64,000 nt of DNA from Halorubellus litoreus (GCF_037081675.1 NZ_JAZAQL010000001.1:1302001-1366000); one strand, 5' to 3'; positions 9,033-18,367 are shown, counted from the stretch's first letter. Translations and numbers: made by a program. Notes: generated from the letters alone by a model not told the origin.

Positions 9033-10262
9033 TTAAAGCGTGGGGTTCCTCGCGTCCGCGTTCGCCGCGAGCCAGTCCGCGGGCGCGTTCGCGAACGCGG
9101 TGACGGCGTCGCGGACGTCGTCGCCGTGCCCGAAGACGAGGTGGCCGCCGGTGTCGTACGCGCGGAGCGCGGCGTTCGGGGCGCGCTCGGCGAACGCTTC
9201 GGCGTCCGCGAAGTCGGCGAGCGGGTCGTCTCGGGCGTGGACGACGAGCGTCGGGACGGTGAGGTTCGCGGGGTCGTACCGGTCGGGGTACTCGGCGACG
9301 TGGGGGTTCGTGAACTCGGTGTCGAGAGCGATGCCCTCGCGGCGCGGGGCGACGGGGAACAGCGTGTCGAGGAGGGCGTCGACGCGGTCGCGGTCCGCGT
9401 CGGTGGCGAGCGCCCAGTCGTCGCCCGAGACGCCGAACGTGCGGCGCAGGAGTCCGGGTGCGCGCGAGCGCACCAGCCAGAAGACGGGGTCGCGGAGGAG
9501 CGGCGCGGGTGGACCCGTGGGGCCGTCGCGGTCGCGGTCCCGGTCGTCGTCGGGCGCGAAGGCGGACGCGGGCGGCGTCCCGGCGGCGAGGAGGACGAGG
9601 CCGCGCGTTCGCTCGGGGTGGTCGAGCGCGAACCGGATGGCGGCGGGTGCGCCCGCCGAGGTGCCGACGACGACGGCGTCGTCGACGTCGAGGTCGTCGA
9701 GGAGTTCGGCGAACGCGCGCGCCTGCGTCGCCGGCGACGGGTACGTCGGGATCTCGGAGCCGAGGTACCCGAAGCGCGACGGCGCGACGATGCGGGCGTC
9801 GTCGACGAGACTGCGCCCGATCTGCATCGCCTGGTCGCAGCCGCCGACGATGCCGTGCGAGACGAGGACCGGTACTCCGCTGCCGCGGTCGCGGTACTCG
9901 ACGTCGCCGACGGGCGTGTCCGCGACGCGGTGCTCGGTCGGGGCGACGCGAGCGTACGCGGCGTCGCGCTCGCTCCGGTAGGTGGCGTAGCCGCGACTGA
10001 GCAGGGCGAGCGTGGTCGCGCCAGCGGCGACACCGACCGCCATCAAGCCGGCCGTCCGGGTCTGTTCGCTCGGCAGCACGTCGATGGTGTCGTCGTCGCC
10101 GCCGTCGTCGTCGCCGACGTCGGCGGGCGTCTCGTCGGAACGGAAGCGGCCGGCGACGCGGTCGAGGATGGACCGCGGGAGCGCGAGACGCTCGGAGCTG
10201 GCGTCGTCGGAGCCGGCGCCGTCGGGGGTGAAGCGGTCGGGTGTGGGGCGGTCGGCGGACAT
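9033..10262 (-). CDS. Membrane-anchored alpha/beta hydrolase
   Basis: A 409-residue protein with an acidic, disordered N-terminus of about 75 residues, one transmembrane helix (AGLMAVGVAAGATTLALL), then an alpha/beta hydrolase fold. The nucleophile elbow is GTSAG, the strand after it is VVHARDDPL and the catalytic His is in GGHLVFGH, so the triad looks complete. The substrate is unknown. An insert of alternating Asp and Arg (DDDRDRDRDG) sits in the lid region. I chose the ATG at 10262 (MSADRPTPD); an upstream in-frame ATG at 10367 would add 35 residues of unlike composition. It follows lipA with a 25-bp gap on the same strand and diverges from the MATE gene. Confidence 0.8.
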   Translation of the reverse strand: MSADRPTPDRFTPDGAGSDDASSERLALPRSILDRVAGRFRSDETPADVGDDDGGDDDTIDVLPSEQTRTAGLMAVGVAAGATTLALLSRGYATYRSERDAAYARVAPTEHRVADTPVGDVEYRDRGSGVPVLVSHGIVGGCDQAMQIGRSLVDDARIVAPSRFGYLGSEIPTYPSPATQARAFAELLDDLDVDDAVVVGTSAGAPAAIRFALDHPERTRGLVLLAAGTPPASAFAPDDDRDRDRDGPTGPPAPLLRDPVFWLVRSRAPGLLRRTFGVSGDDWALATDADRDRVDALLDTLFPVAPRREGIALDTEFTNPHVAEYPDRYDPANLTVPTLVVHARDDPLADFADAEAFAERAPNAALRAYDTGGHLVFGHGDDVRDAVTAFANAPADWLAANADARNPTL

Positions 10263-10451
10263 CGTCGTTCGCGTATGTGTTGGACGCGAGAGCGTGTAGG
10301 TCGTTCGCGTGATTCCCGCCGCACGGGAACAGCGACGGCCAGTTCGTTCACAGTTCGAACTTGCCATGTCAAGTCGAATAGGGTCGTGATAAATCCAATC
10401 GCGATTTCCGATAGAGTTTAGTGGGTGGTGTGCACCATATTGCCAAAGGCA

Positions 10452-11867
10452 ATGCTAGACGTCTCCACGGAGGAGATCACCGACGGGTCCATCCTCCGCT
10501 CCCTCCTCCTCCTCGCCACCCCATTGGTCCTCCAGAACGTCGTTCAATTCGCCCAACTGATCGTCGACGCGCTCTTCCTCGGTCGCGTCGGCGAGACAGC
10601 CGTCGCCGCCGTCGGGTTCGTCTACCCGCTCACGAGCGTGATGCTCGCGGTCATCATCATGCCGTTCGTCGGGACGCAGGTCGTCGTCAGTCAACGCGTC
10701 GGCGGCGAGGACAGGTCCGGCGCCCGTCGCGTCGCCGTCAACGGCGTCGCGCTCGCGCTCGTCGTCGCCCTCCCCGTGCTCGCCGGCGTCCTCCTCGTCG
10801 GCCCGTCGCTCGTCGACGCCGCCGTCGCGTTCCTGAACCCGACCGACGGCATCGCCGACCCCGCGAGCATCTACCTCGTCACGTACGCGCTCGCCGTCCC
10901 GTTCATCGCGGTGTCGGACACGCTCGAAGGCGCGTTCGTCGGGTGGGGTGACTCGCGCGCGGCGCTGTACGTGAACGTCGTCGCGGTCGCCGTGAACCTC
11001 GCACTCGACCCCATCCTCATCTTCGGATGGGACGCCATCGGGCTGCCCGCGTACGGCGTGCAGGGCGCGGCGCTCGCGACCGCTATCGGGTACGCCGCCG
11101 GGATGGCGCTCGTCCTCGGGTTCTCGCTCGGCCTCCGGGACACGTTCACGCTCTCCCGGAGCGACCTCGCGTTCGACGCCGACGCGTGGCGCGAGCTCGT
11201 CGACGTCGGGTACCCGAACTCGCTCCAGCGCGTGTCGAAGGACGGCGTGAAGGTCGCGATGGTCGCGCTCGTCTTCTACGCCGGCGGTGGCGCGGCGATG
11301 GCGGCGTACACCATCGGCGTCCGCGTCTCAGCCATCGCGTGGATTCCAGCGAGCGGCCTCCAGCAGGCCGCCCAGAGCGTCGTCGGCCAGAACCTCGGTG
11401 CGGGGAATCCCTCGCGCGCGAAGGAAACGACGTGGGTCGGCGTCGCCATCGCCGCGGTCGGCCTCGGCGGCATCGGTATCGTCCAGTGGTTCGTCCCGGA
11501 GGCGCTCGCGAAACTGTTCATCCCCGGCGTCTCCGGGGACGCACTCCGGTACACGGTCGCGTACCTCCAGATCCTCGCGGTCGGCTACTGGGCGATCGGC
11601 GCGAGCTACCTCCTCCAGGGCGGGTTCAACGCCGCGCGACGCACGAGGACGAGTCTCGTCGCGAGCCTCGCCCAGAACTGGGGCGTCCGCCTCCCCATCG
11701 CGGTCGTCGGCATCGTGCTCCTCGGCGGCGGCGCCATCGCGGCGTTCTGGGCGGTGACGCTCTCGAACGTCGCCGTCGCACTCGGCCTCGCCGCCTACTA
11801 CCGGTACCAGACGAGTCACGGCATGCTCGACCGCGCCGCCGAGACCGCGGAAGCGAGTGGCGCCTGA
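10452..11867 (+). CDS. MATE family multidrug/cation efflux protein
   Basis: A 471-residue polytopic membrane protein of the MATE family, which couples export of organic cations or drugs to Na+ or H+ entry. Twelve hydrophobic helices in two repeats can be traced. Family motifs include the early LLATPLVLQNVVQFAQLIVD segment and, at the start of the second half, NSLQRVSKDGVKVAMV. The TM7-8 motif with QSVVGQNLGAGNP matches the family signature. I chose the ATG at 10452; a GTG at 10425 would add nine residues. The strongly AT-rich bases just upstream (gataaatcc near 10388) may be its TATA box. Confidence 0.9.
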   Translation: MLDVSTEEITDGSILRSLLLLATPLVLQNVVQFAQLIVDALFLGRVGETAVAAVGFVYPLTSVMLAVIIMPFVGTQVVVSQRVGGEDRSGARRVAVNGVALALVVALPVLAGVLLVGPSLVDAAVAFLNPTDGIADPASIYLVTYALAVPFIAVSDTLEGAFVGWGDSRAALYVNVVAVAVNLALDPILIFGWDAIGLPAYGVQGAALATAIGYAAGMALVLGFSLGLRDTFTLSRSDLAFDADAWRELVDVGYPNSLQRVSKDGVKVAMVALVFYAGGGAAMAAYTIGVRVSAIAWIPASGLQQAAQSVVGQNLGAGNPSRAKETTWVGVAIAAVGLGGIGIVQWFVPEALAKLFIPGVSGDALRYTVAYLQILAVGYWAIGASYLLQGGFNAARRTRTSLVASLAQNWGVRLPIAVVGIVLLGGGAIAAFWAVTLSNVAVALGLAAYYRYQTSHGMLDRAAETAEASGA

Positions 11868-11899
11868 CGGCTCGCACCGAGGACGGCATCGAATCAGTC

Positions 11900-11990
11900 C
11901 CACACCAATCAACAGCGACAGGCCAAATCGGTGAACCGCCCCGGGGTCAAGCCCCGAGGCACTCGCCTTGTTCATCTGTAGATACAGAGG
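11900..11990. mobile_element. Possible 3' scar of an IS200/IS605 (TnpB-type) element
   Basis: After the MATE gene there is a 343-bp stretch (11868-12210) with no convincing gene and lower GC. It holds a hairpin CGGGG-tcaag-CCCCG at 11942-11956, then a second palindrome ctgtagatacag at 11976-11987. From memory, GC hairpins of this wording followed by ttcatctgtag are found at the 3' end of haloarchaeal tnpB genes and their guide RNAs. No transposase frame remains, so this would be only a remnant. The identification rests on recall, not on a search. Confidence 0.35.
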
Positions 11991-12210
11991 ATGTATCCCT
12001 CACTGTGAGGCTTGAATCCGGAACTCTGCAGCGAGATACGGCTCAGTAAACGTCCAGAAACTGGCGTCAGACACCCGTCTCATACTGTTCTGCCCGTGTA
12101 TCTGGTCTATCCTGTAGCCTATGCTGCCCCAGATCGGGAGATGGACAACAAGATTCGGTCCAGCCGGCGGAAAAAAGTAGTTCAAGTACAAGTTACGAGT
12201 TGAGAACGTC

Positions 12211-12750
12211 ATGGTAGCCAGGCTGGACCGAGTGGTGCGGCTGTACGGTCGATACGGACCGACACGGTTACCGCTCGGGGACCGACAGGACGTCGGGGCC
12301 GGCTACAGTATGGCCGCCGGTGTCCTCGCCGGTGGCATCGTGTTTGCTCCGGTGAGTACGCTGCTTTCGGGGACGGTGGGTTCAGCAAGGGTGATTCTGT
12401 CTGCGACCCCGGTGTACATCGCCACGGGATTCGTGGTCGGGGCGCTCACGTGGCGCTCCCTGCCGTCGAGTGTCCCATACTACAGTGCCGTCGCAGCGTT
12501 GGTCACGGTCGCCGGGAACTACCTTGCCGGAACTGCCGTGTGGTTGCTACTGGCTCCGGTGTACGGCTACGAGTTTGTGAACCCATACGGGGGAGTTGAC
12601 CCGCCGACCTCGCTCACCGAGTTCCTCGGAGCGTTCTTTGAGGTGTACCCCGATACCATCTTGGTAGTGGTCGTGTGGACGATCTGGATAGCCGTCCCAC
12701 TCAGCCTCGTTTTCAGCTACGTCTACGAGCGCAGTCGTAGCGGAGAATAG
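12211..12750 (+). CDS. Membrane protein of unknown function
   Basis: A 179-residue protein with four predicted transmembrane helices (around residues 32-52, 60-78, 88-110 and 148-170), the last followed by a short basic tail. No family is recognised. Its codon use is visibly less GC-biased at third positions than that of neighbouring genes, and it lies beside the putative IS scar, so recent transfer or relaxed selection is possible. The GYSMAAGVLAGG and VYIATGFVVGAL segments suggest tightly packed helices. The ATG at 12211 is the first in frame and gives a plausible amphipathic N-terminus. Confidence 0.6.
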   Translation: MVARLDRVVRLYGRYGPTRLPLGDRQDVGAGYSMAAGVLAGGIVFAPVSTLLSGTVGSARVILSATPVYIATGFVVGALTWRSLPSSVPYYSAVAALVTVAGNYLAGTAVWLLLAPVYGYEFVNPYGGVDPPTSLTEFLGAFFEVYPDTILVVVVWTIWIAVPLSLVFSYVYERSRSGE

Positions 12751-12770
12751 CCGATACGTTCGCACACCTA

Positions 12771-12787
12771 CTGAACGGCTGGTTCAG
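12771..12787. terminator. Hairpin after the 12.2-kb membrane gene
   Basis: Inverted repeat CTGAAC-ggctg-GTTCAG, 20 bp after the stop codon. It has no T-tract, so termination is only one possible role. The next 160 bp show no gene. Confidence 0.3.
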
Positions 12788-12951
12788 CAGTTCGTCAACG
12801 GAGCGAACACCGGTAGAATCGGTCTATGACGACCTTTCTCACACCAGTGTGGGGCGGGTGACGGAGTAACGTTTCTGTGGTGGGGCTACTGGAGCGTCGA
12901 GTGGTTGGACGGCCGATACGACTATACTCGTCGCTGTCCGGTTGTTAATGA

Positions 12952-13362
12952 ATGCGAGATAGGGTGTGTCCGATCGAGGAGTGTGCGGCGACAGTGCGTT
13001 TCGACGCGGTGGTGGTGGAGGTGACGCCGCGGTATCGCCTGCACGACCTCGGGGAGGTCGACGAGTTCGCGACGTGCCCGGAGTGCGATGCGGAGGTCGC
13101 GGGGTACTATCCCGAGGAGGAGGACGACGACGGCGACGTGGAGCTCATCCTCGACATCGACGACGAGGACGACAGCGGGGACGACGATGCTGACGCGACC
13201 GCGGACGAGCGCGGAGCGGCCGGTGGCGGGTTCGATGCGGCGACCGACGCCTTCGACGACCCGGACGACGTGCTCGACGAGGCCGCGGGTGACGGGGACA
13301 GCGACGAGGCGTCCGACGGGGACGATGGGGACGCGGGCGACGACGACCTCGTGTTCGGATAG
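12952..13362 (+). CDS. Acidic protein with a Cys-rich N-terminus
   Basis: A 136-residue protein. The first 50 residues contain four Cys in CPIEEC and TCPECD, which could bind zinc as a split ribbon. The remaining 85 residues are a low-complexity Asp/Glu/Gly tail, probably disordered. It precedes the Ski2-type helicase on the same strand by about 120 bp. No family is recognised, and its function is unknown; a small zinc-binding adaptor or regulator is one possibility. Confidence 0.6.
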   Translation: MRDRVCPIEECAATVRFDAVVVEVTPRYRLHDLGEVDEFATCPECDAEVAGYYPEEEDDDGDVELILDIDDEDDSGDDDADATADERGAAGGGFDAATDAFDDPDDVLDEAAGDGDSDEASDGDDGDAGDDDLVFG

Positions 13363-13479
13363 CCCGGGGAGCGAGCGTCGTCGTCGCGTCGGTGGCGGCG
13401 GCGCGCTCGCCCGGGAGTGGTCGGTGCGCGACTCTGGACGGAAACGCCTTTGCCGCGTGCTCTCTCCGTACCTATCAGG

Positions 13480-15825
13480 ATGGAGGTTGCCGAGGTCGTC
13501 CCGGAGTTCGCCGACGCGTTCGCGTTCGAGGAGTTCAATCCGATGCAGCGCGAGGCCCTGCCCGCGTTGCTCGAACGCGACGAGAACGTGGTCGCGAGCG
13601 CGCCGACCGCGAGCGGGAAGACCGCGCTCGCGGAGCTCGCGATCTGTAACGCGCTCGCCGACGACGGCACCGCGCTGTTCGTCGCGCCGATGCGCGCGCT
13701 CACGAACGAGAAGGAATCGGAGTGGGAGCGCTTCGAGGACCTCGGGTACTCGGTGTACGTCGTCACGGGCGAACGCGACCTGAACCCGCGTCGGGCCAGG
13801 CACGCGGACGTGCTCGTGATGACGCCCGAGAAGCTGGATTCGGCGACCCGGAAGCACGACTCGGCGAGATACGACTTCGTGACGGACGTGGACGTCGTCG
13901 TCATCGACGAGGTCCACCTGCTGGACTCGGACAAGCGCGGGCCGGTGCTGGAGGTGACGATATCGCGGCTCCGCCGGCTCTGCGATCCGCGCGTCGTCGC
14001 GCTGTCGGCGACGATGCCGAACGTCGAGGACGTCGCCGCGTGGCTCGACGCGCCGCCGGAGTGCACGTTCGAGTTCAGCGAGAAGTATCGACCCGTGGAG
14101 TTGAACGCGGGCGTGAAGACGTACACGCACGGCGACAACTCGTTCGCGGACAAGTACCGGCGGCTCTACCGGGCGCTCGACCTCGCGGAACCGCACGTGC
14201 GCGAGGACGGACAGGCGCTCGTGTTCGTGTCCTCGCGCCAGGACACCGTGCAGGCCGCGAAGAAGGCGCGGGACGAGGTCGCCGAGCGCGACATCCCGAT
14301 GGGCGCACGGGGCGACTACGACTTCCACACGGACGCGAAGGAACTGCAGAACGAGACCCTCAAGAACAGCGTCCTCGACGGGGTGGCGTTCCACCACGCG
14401 GGCCTGTCGAAGGGCGACAAGGACCGCGTCGAGCAGTGGTTCAAAGAAGGGAAGATCCAACTCTTGTTCTCGACGTCGACGCTCGCGTGGGGCGTGAACC
14501 TCCCCGCGCGGTGCGTCGTCATCCGCGACACGAAGCTCCACGACCCCCTCGAGGGCGAGGTGGACATGAGTCCGCTGGACGTCCTCCAGATGCTCGGGCG
14601 CGCCGGGCGCCCGGGCTACGACGACGTCGGGTACGGCTGGGTCGTCTGCGACCGCGCTGACGCCGACAAGTACCGGCGCCTGCTCAGGGAGGGCAAGGAC
14701 ATCGAGAGCCGGCTCGCGGACAACCTGGACGCGCACCTGAACGCCGAGATCGCGATGGGCACTATCAGGGACCTCGAGGACGTGATGTCGTGGCTGGAGA
14801 CGACGTTCTACTACGTGCGGGCGTCGTCGGCGCCCGACCGCTACGACTTCGAGGGGCTCCGCGAGTACGTCCGCGAGAAGCTCGAGGGGCTCGTCGACGG
14901 TGGGTTCGTGGACGCGAGCGAGGACCTGTCGCTGTCGGCGACCTCGCTGGGGATGCTCGCGTCGAAGTTCTACCTGCGACTCGACACGGCGGCGCGGTTC
15001 CGCGAGCTGGCGACGCGCGACGGGAGAATCGACGAGGACGCGGTCCTGGGTGCGGTGGCGACGGCGACCGAGTTCGATTCCGTGAGTGCGCGCCAGAGCG
15101 AGAAGGAGGCCGTGGATGCGGTGCTCGTCGGGCGGGACACGGGCGACATGGACCCCGGGCAGCGGAAGGTGCTCGCTATCGTCCAGTCGACGATGACGGG
15201 GTCGACGCCCGCCGAACTGCGGTCGGACGCGTGGGTCATCAAGCAGAACGCGCTCCGCTTGCTGGGGGCGTGCCGGGCGTTCCTGGAGCGGTTCGCGGAC
15301 GGGCACGCGGCGAACGTCGCGGAGCGCGTCGCGGCGAGAGTGGAGAACGGCGTCTCCGGTGACGCGGTCGGCCTCACTGCGGTGGACGGCGTCGGGTCGG
15401 GGCGTGCGAGCAAGCTCGCGAAGGAGGGGTACGCGACGCCGGGCGACCTGACCATCGGGGGCGTCGAGGACCTCGTGAACGCGGGGCTCTCTGAGGGCGT
15501 CGCGGAGCGCGTCCACGAGTCCGCGAGCGAGCTTCCCGCACCCCGCGTCGAGTGGGGGGCGTTCCCCGAGCGCATCGCGCGCGGCGAGAACGACCATCGG
15601 GAGGTCCGCGTGGTGAACGGCGGCGGCGGCGCGAACGCGCACCTCCGCGTCACCGTGAACGGCGTGGAGATGACCGAGACGGAGACGTACCTCGGCGACG
15701 ACGCGACGCTCCCGGTCGCCGTGTTCGGTGCGAACGACGACGAGCTCACCTACGAGGTGTCGGTCGCGTTCCCGGACCACCCGCTCGTCCCGGTCGCGGA
15801 GACGCGGACGGTGGAGGTCGAGTAG
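13480..15825 (+). CDS. Ski2/Sec63-type DEAD/DEAH-box helicase
   Basis: A 781-residue superfamily 2 helicase. Motif Q/I: FNPMQREAL and APTASGKT (Walker A). Motif II is DEVH (VVIDEVHLLD), motif III SAT, motif VI QMLGRAGRPG. After the RecA-like domains come a winged helix and ratchet (LRRLLREG to about 560), a helix-hairpin-helix-like segment (LTAVDGVGSGRASKLAKEG), and a C-terminal beta domain (HREVRVVNGGGGANAHLRV) resembling the Fn3-like end of Sec63-type helicases. It resembles but is distinct from Hel308 at 39.4 kb. Archaeal relatives are implicated in repair, recombination or RNA processing. The start ATG at 13480 (MEVAEVVPEF) fits the family. Confidence 0.9.
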   Translation: MEVAEVVPEFADAFAFEEFNPMQREALPALLERDENVVASAPTASGKTALAELAICNALADDGTALFVAPMRALTNEKESEWERFEDLGYSVYVVTGERDLNPRRARHADVLVMTPEKLDSATRKHDSARYDFVTDVDVVVIDEVHLLDSDKRGPVLEVTISRLRRLCDPRVVALSATMPNVEDVAAWLDAPPECTFEFSEKYRPVELNAGVKTYTHGDNSFADKYRRLYRALDLAEPHVREDGQALVFVSSRQDTVQAAKKARDEVAERDIPMGARGDYDFHTDAKELQNETLKNSVLDGVAFHHAGLSKGDKDRVEQWFKEGKIQLLFSTSTLAWGVNLPARCVVIRDTKLHDPLEGEVDMSPLDVLQMLGRAGRPGYDDVGYGWVVCDRADADKYRRLLREGKDIESRLADNLDAHLNAEIAMGTIRDLEDVMSWLETTFYYVRASSAPDRYDFEGLREYVREKLEGLVDGGFVDASEDLSLSATSLGMLASKFYLRLDTAARFRELATRDGRIDEDAVLGAVATATEFDSVSARQSEKEAVDAVLVGRDTGDMDPGQRKVLAIVQSTMTGSTPAELRSDAWVIKQNALRLLGACRAFLERFADGHAANVAERVAARVENGVSGDAVGLTAVDGVGSGRASKLAKEGYATPGDLTIGGVEDLVNAGLSEGVAERVHESASELPAPRVEWGAFPERIARGENDHREVRVVNGGGGANAHLRVTVNGVEMTETETYLGDDATLPVAVFGANDDELTYEVSVAFPDHPLVPVAETRTVEVE

Positions 15826-15827
15826 TC

Positions 15828-16247
15828 GTGGGGGCGGCCGACCCGGGCGACGAGTCCGCGACGGACCGCATCACGGCCGCTGACGAGGATGCGCCGGCGA
15901 CGGACGCCGAGGAGCGCGTGGACGTCGTGTGGTTTCCCGCGGACGACGACTACGTCGTGGTCGCCGCGGGCGACGGCGACCGCGCGGTCGCCTTCCACCG
16001 GTACGGCCGTCTCATCGTCGCGGGCATCGGCGCGCTGTTCGCGGCGCTCGGCGTCGTGATCCTCCACGGGTTCGTCACCGCGAACACGAGCCTCGCGTGG
16101 CCCACGTCGGGCGTCGTCTTCGGTGTCGGGGCGCTCGCCGCGACCGCGTACGTCTACTGGCGGTACGACCCCGAACCGGCGCCCGGGGTCGTCGCGCGCG
16201 ACGAACCCGTCGACAGCGCACGAGACGAGTTCGACTTCGAGGACTGA
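15828..16247 (+). CDS. Small two-helix membrane protein downstream of the helicase
   Basis: A 139-residue protein starting with GTG two bases after the helicase stop, so probably co-translated with it. It has an acidic N-terminal 55 residues, two transmembrane helices (GRLIVAGIGALFAALGVVIL and a second about residues 88-108) and an acidic C-terminal tail. No domain is recognised. The tight spacing could reflect a functional link with the helicase or simply a shared transcript. Confidence 0.65.
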   Translation: MGAADPGDESATDRITAADEDAPATDAEERVDVVWFPADDDYVVVAAGDGDRAVAFHRYGRLIVAGIGALFAALGVVILHGFVTANTSLAWPTSGVVFGVGALAATAYVYWRYDPEPAPGVVARDEPVDSARDEFDFED

Positions 16248-16261
16248 CCGACTCGCTGGCA

Positions 16262-16338
16262 TACGGCGACCGCCAGGTCGCCGTTTCTGCTGACACCTGC
16301 CTCCCGAGCGTACGGCGACCGCCAGGTCGCCGTTTCTG
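16262..16338. repeat. Two copies of a palindromic 28-bp repeat, 49-bp spacing
   Basis: A 28-bp sequence occurs identically at 16262-16289 and 16311-16338, starting 15 bp after a stop codon. Its core is the inverted repeat GGCGACC-gcca-GGTCGCC followed by gtttctg. The 49-bp period and the loop resemble the array at 35.1 kb. It lies between convergent genes, so it might terminate transcription in either direction. Confidence 0.8.
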
Positions 16339-16371
16339 AGATGCACTGAGTCGACTCGCAGGGTGTCTCTG

Positions 16372-16935
16372 TTACTCCGCGGCCGTGTGCTCGACGAGGT
16401 CGTATCGCTTGACGAACACCGGGTAGTCGATGGTCCACGTCTGCTCGTGGAGCGGCACGGTCACGGAGACGGTCTCGGGTGCGCGCTCGACGAGTTCGGT
16501 CGTCGAGAGGTCGGGGTCTATGGTTCCCGTCTCTCGGGGGGCGGTCGGTCTCGTCTGGTGGTGCACGTTCAGGTGCCGTTCGCGACCCTGACCCGCGGGA
16601 TAGAAGACGATGCCTCGTCGCTCGTGGAGCGACGGGTCGAATCGGTTCGCGACGACCTGTATGGCCGTGTCTTCGCCGACCCAGGCCGCCCACACCGCGG
16701 CGTCGGTGTACGCCTCCGTCCCCGAGTCGTCGGTGTCCCGGACGGTGTCGTTCGCGGGGACGTACGCGTGGTCGGGTGGCCAGCCGTCGAGCGTCCGACT
16801 GGCGGGGTCGCCGATGGCGCGCATGCGGTCGCCGTGTTCGAGCGGCGGGTCGTCGTCGAGGACGCGGGAGACGCAGCCGCTGGTCGCGGCGAGCGCGCCG
16901 CCGAGGAGGGCGAGGGCGCGGCGGCGGGTGGGCAT
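16372..16935 (-). CDS. Secreted lipoprotein of unknown function
   Basis: A 187-residue protein with a twin-arginine signal (MPTRRRALALLGGALAATS) and a lipobox Cys at about residue 21. The mature domain has no motif I recognise; it contains WAAWVGEDTAIQVVANRF and a C-terminal WTIDYPVFVKRYDLV segment that suggests beta structure. The ATG at 16935 gives a clean signal peptide, whereas the open frame extends further upstream without a signal. It converges on the helicase operon across the palindromic repeats. Confidence 0.7.
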   Translation of the reverse strand: MPTRRRALALLGGALAATSGCVSRVLDDDPPLEHGDRMRAIGDPASRTLDGWPPDHAYVPANDTVRDTDDSGTEAYTDAAVWAAWVGEDTAIQVVANRFDPSLHERRGIVFYPAGQGRERHLNVHHQTRPTAPRETGTIDPDLSTTELVERAPETVSVTVPLHEQTWTIDYPVFVKRYDLVEHTAAE

Positions 16936-17064
16936 GCGCGACCGATGCGACCGCGCTGGCGAAGTGTTTTGGGGTGCACCGAGTGGTGGTGGTCGCCAAG
17001 CGAGACGAGAGGCGGGGCGTGCGGGACCGCAACCTACACGCCGCGGGCGCGTCTCGGCCCTGGT

Positions 17065-17343
17065 ATGTCGCCGACCGTCGACGACCTCCGGAACGAGATC
17101 CGCGCCGCGACCGGCCGTCACGAACGCCTCGTCTCCACGGGGTTCACGAAGGAGGCGCTCGCCGCCATCTGCGGCGAGTTGGGGTACGACGTCGGTGACG
17201 GGCAGTTGCCGGCGAAGGAGGTGATGCGCGCGGAGATTCGAGCGCGCGTCGGGCTCGCGGACGACGCGGACCCCGAGACCGAGGGGAGCGCGTTCCGGAA
17301 GGCGGACCTGGAAGCCATCGCGGACGCGGTCCGCGAGGAGTAG
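17065..17343 (+). CDS. Small conserved-looking protein with paired helical motif
   Basis: A 92-residue acidic and probably all-helical protein. Two halves resemble each other: STGFTKEALAAICGELG and SAFRKADLEAIADAVRE, which suggests an internal repeat of an HTH- or SAP-like helical hairpin. I do not recognise the family. The ATG at 17065 is preceded by a gene-free stretch and gives a complete protein. Confidence 0.6.
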   Translation: MSPTVDDLRNEIRAATGRHERLVSTGFTKEALAAICGELGYDVGDGQLPAKEVMRAEIRARVGLADDADPETEGSAFRKADLEAIADAVREE

Positions 17344-17442
17344 CTGCGAGTCGAGTGCTCGCAATCCCCGTGTTGTCGTTCAGCAGACCTTGAGAATCCA
17401 CGCCGGGGCTCTTTGTCGGAAGCGGCAGATACCAGCATACGT

Positions 17443-17748
17443 ATGTGTTCAGGCACTGATTCGAAGATGGTTGATGCGCTGCATCGGTGTCTCGAGCACC
17501 CGCTCCGTCGCGCGGTCCTGTGCACGCTGGCGGCGCAGCCCGACGAGGTGACGACGCTCGAAGCGCTCGTCGACGCGCTCGACGAGACGATGGTGGGCGG
17601 CGAGGACCGACTCCGGATCGCGCTCCATCACGTGCATCTGCCGAAGCTCAGCACGCTCGACGCCGTCGAGTTCGACTACCGGAGCGGCGACGTCCGATAC
17701 CGCCCGGAGTCGACGACGTCGCAGTTCGTCGAGCGGGAGTTATCCTAG
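17443..17748 (+). CDS. Small winged-helix-like regulator (DUF7344-like)
   Basis: A 101-residue protein with the pattern MVDALHRCLEHPLRRAVLC, then a second helix region (TTLEALVDALDE) and RIALHHVHLPKLSTLDAVEF, which ends in a wing-like strand. This layout is typical of the many small haloarchaeal winged-helix proteins of the DUF7344 type, thought to be transcription regulators. Start options are TTG 17413, ATG 17443 and ATG 17467; I chose 17443 because a GTATG context and length fit. There is no obvious target nearby. Confidence 0.7.
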   Translation: MCSGTDSKMVDALHRCLEHPLRRAVLCTLAAQPDEVTTLEALVDALDETMVGGEDRLRIALHHVHLPKLSTLDAVEFDYRSGDVRYRPESTTSQFVERELS

Positions 17749-17881
17749 TCCTGAGTCGGTCCGAGCGCGACCGCGACCACCCGAGGTTTACATGAGACGT
17801 AAACCCGCGATGACGGCGCTGGTGCCCTTGTCGGCGCGCGAGCCGGTAGCGGCGCGATGGAGTCGTGGCGACTGATCGCCG

Positions 17882-18367
17882 TCAGTACGAGACGCCCTGG
17901 TCGGTGACCTCGACGCGGAGTCCGTAGTAGGCGCTGCCGCGTTCGAGGTACGCCATCGTGTCCGACTGGCGCTGGAGGTGTTCGCGGACGCGGACGACGA
18001 AGCGGTCGAACGCCGCGCTGGGGTCGCACGTCGAGTAGCCGCCATCGGTCGTCACGACGTCGAGCAGGTCGCGTTCGGCGTCGCTCAGCGCCACGAACCG
18101 GACGGGTGCGTACCCGCCGTCGAGGCTCGTCGTGGTGTGGTCGACGGCGATGGTGCTGTCGTAGTGTTCGTCCATCCCGTCGCGTTCCTCGCTGGTGACG
18201 CAGTCGGGCGTGTGGTCCCACGCGGTCAGGTTCCCCGGCGCGGTGTGCTCGCTCTCGGTCCCGCCGCCGATGCCGCGCGTGGAGAGGCAGCCGCCGAGTG
18301 CGGCGGTGGCGGCGGCGACGCCAGCGGCGGCGGTCTGGAGGAGTCGTCGACGTGGAACGTCGGTCAC
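17882..18367 (-). CDS. Tat-exported lipoprotein of unknown function
   Basis: A 161-residue protein with a twin-arginine signal (VPRRRLLQTAAAGV) and a lipobox GGC at about residue 27. The mature part has two Cys residues (DCVTS and STCDP) that may form a disulfide, and a closing beta region (YYGLRVEVTDQGVSY). No known domain is recognised. It may be co-oriented with the FMN reductase upstream on the same strand, but a 72-bp gap separates them. Confidence 0.7.
   Translation of the reverse strand: MTDVPRRRLLQTAAAGVAAATAALGGCLSTRGIGGGTESEHTAPGNLTAWDHTPDCVTSEERDGMDEHYDSTIAVDHTTTSLDGGYAPVRFVALSDAERDLLDVVTTDGGYSTCDPSAAFDRFVVRVREHLQRQSDTMAYLERGSAYYGLRVEVTDQGVSY

Noticed and set aside
12000..12212. 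70-codon minus-strand frame beside the putative IS scar
   Set aside because: No motif, no start context, and it lies in an otherwise gene-free, composition-shifted stretch.
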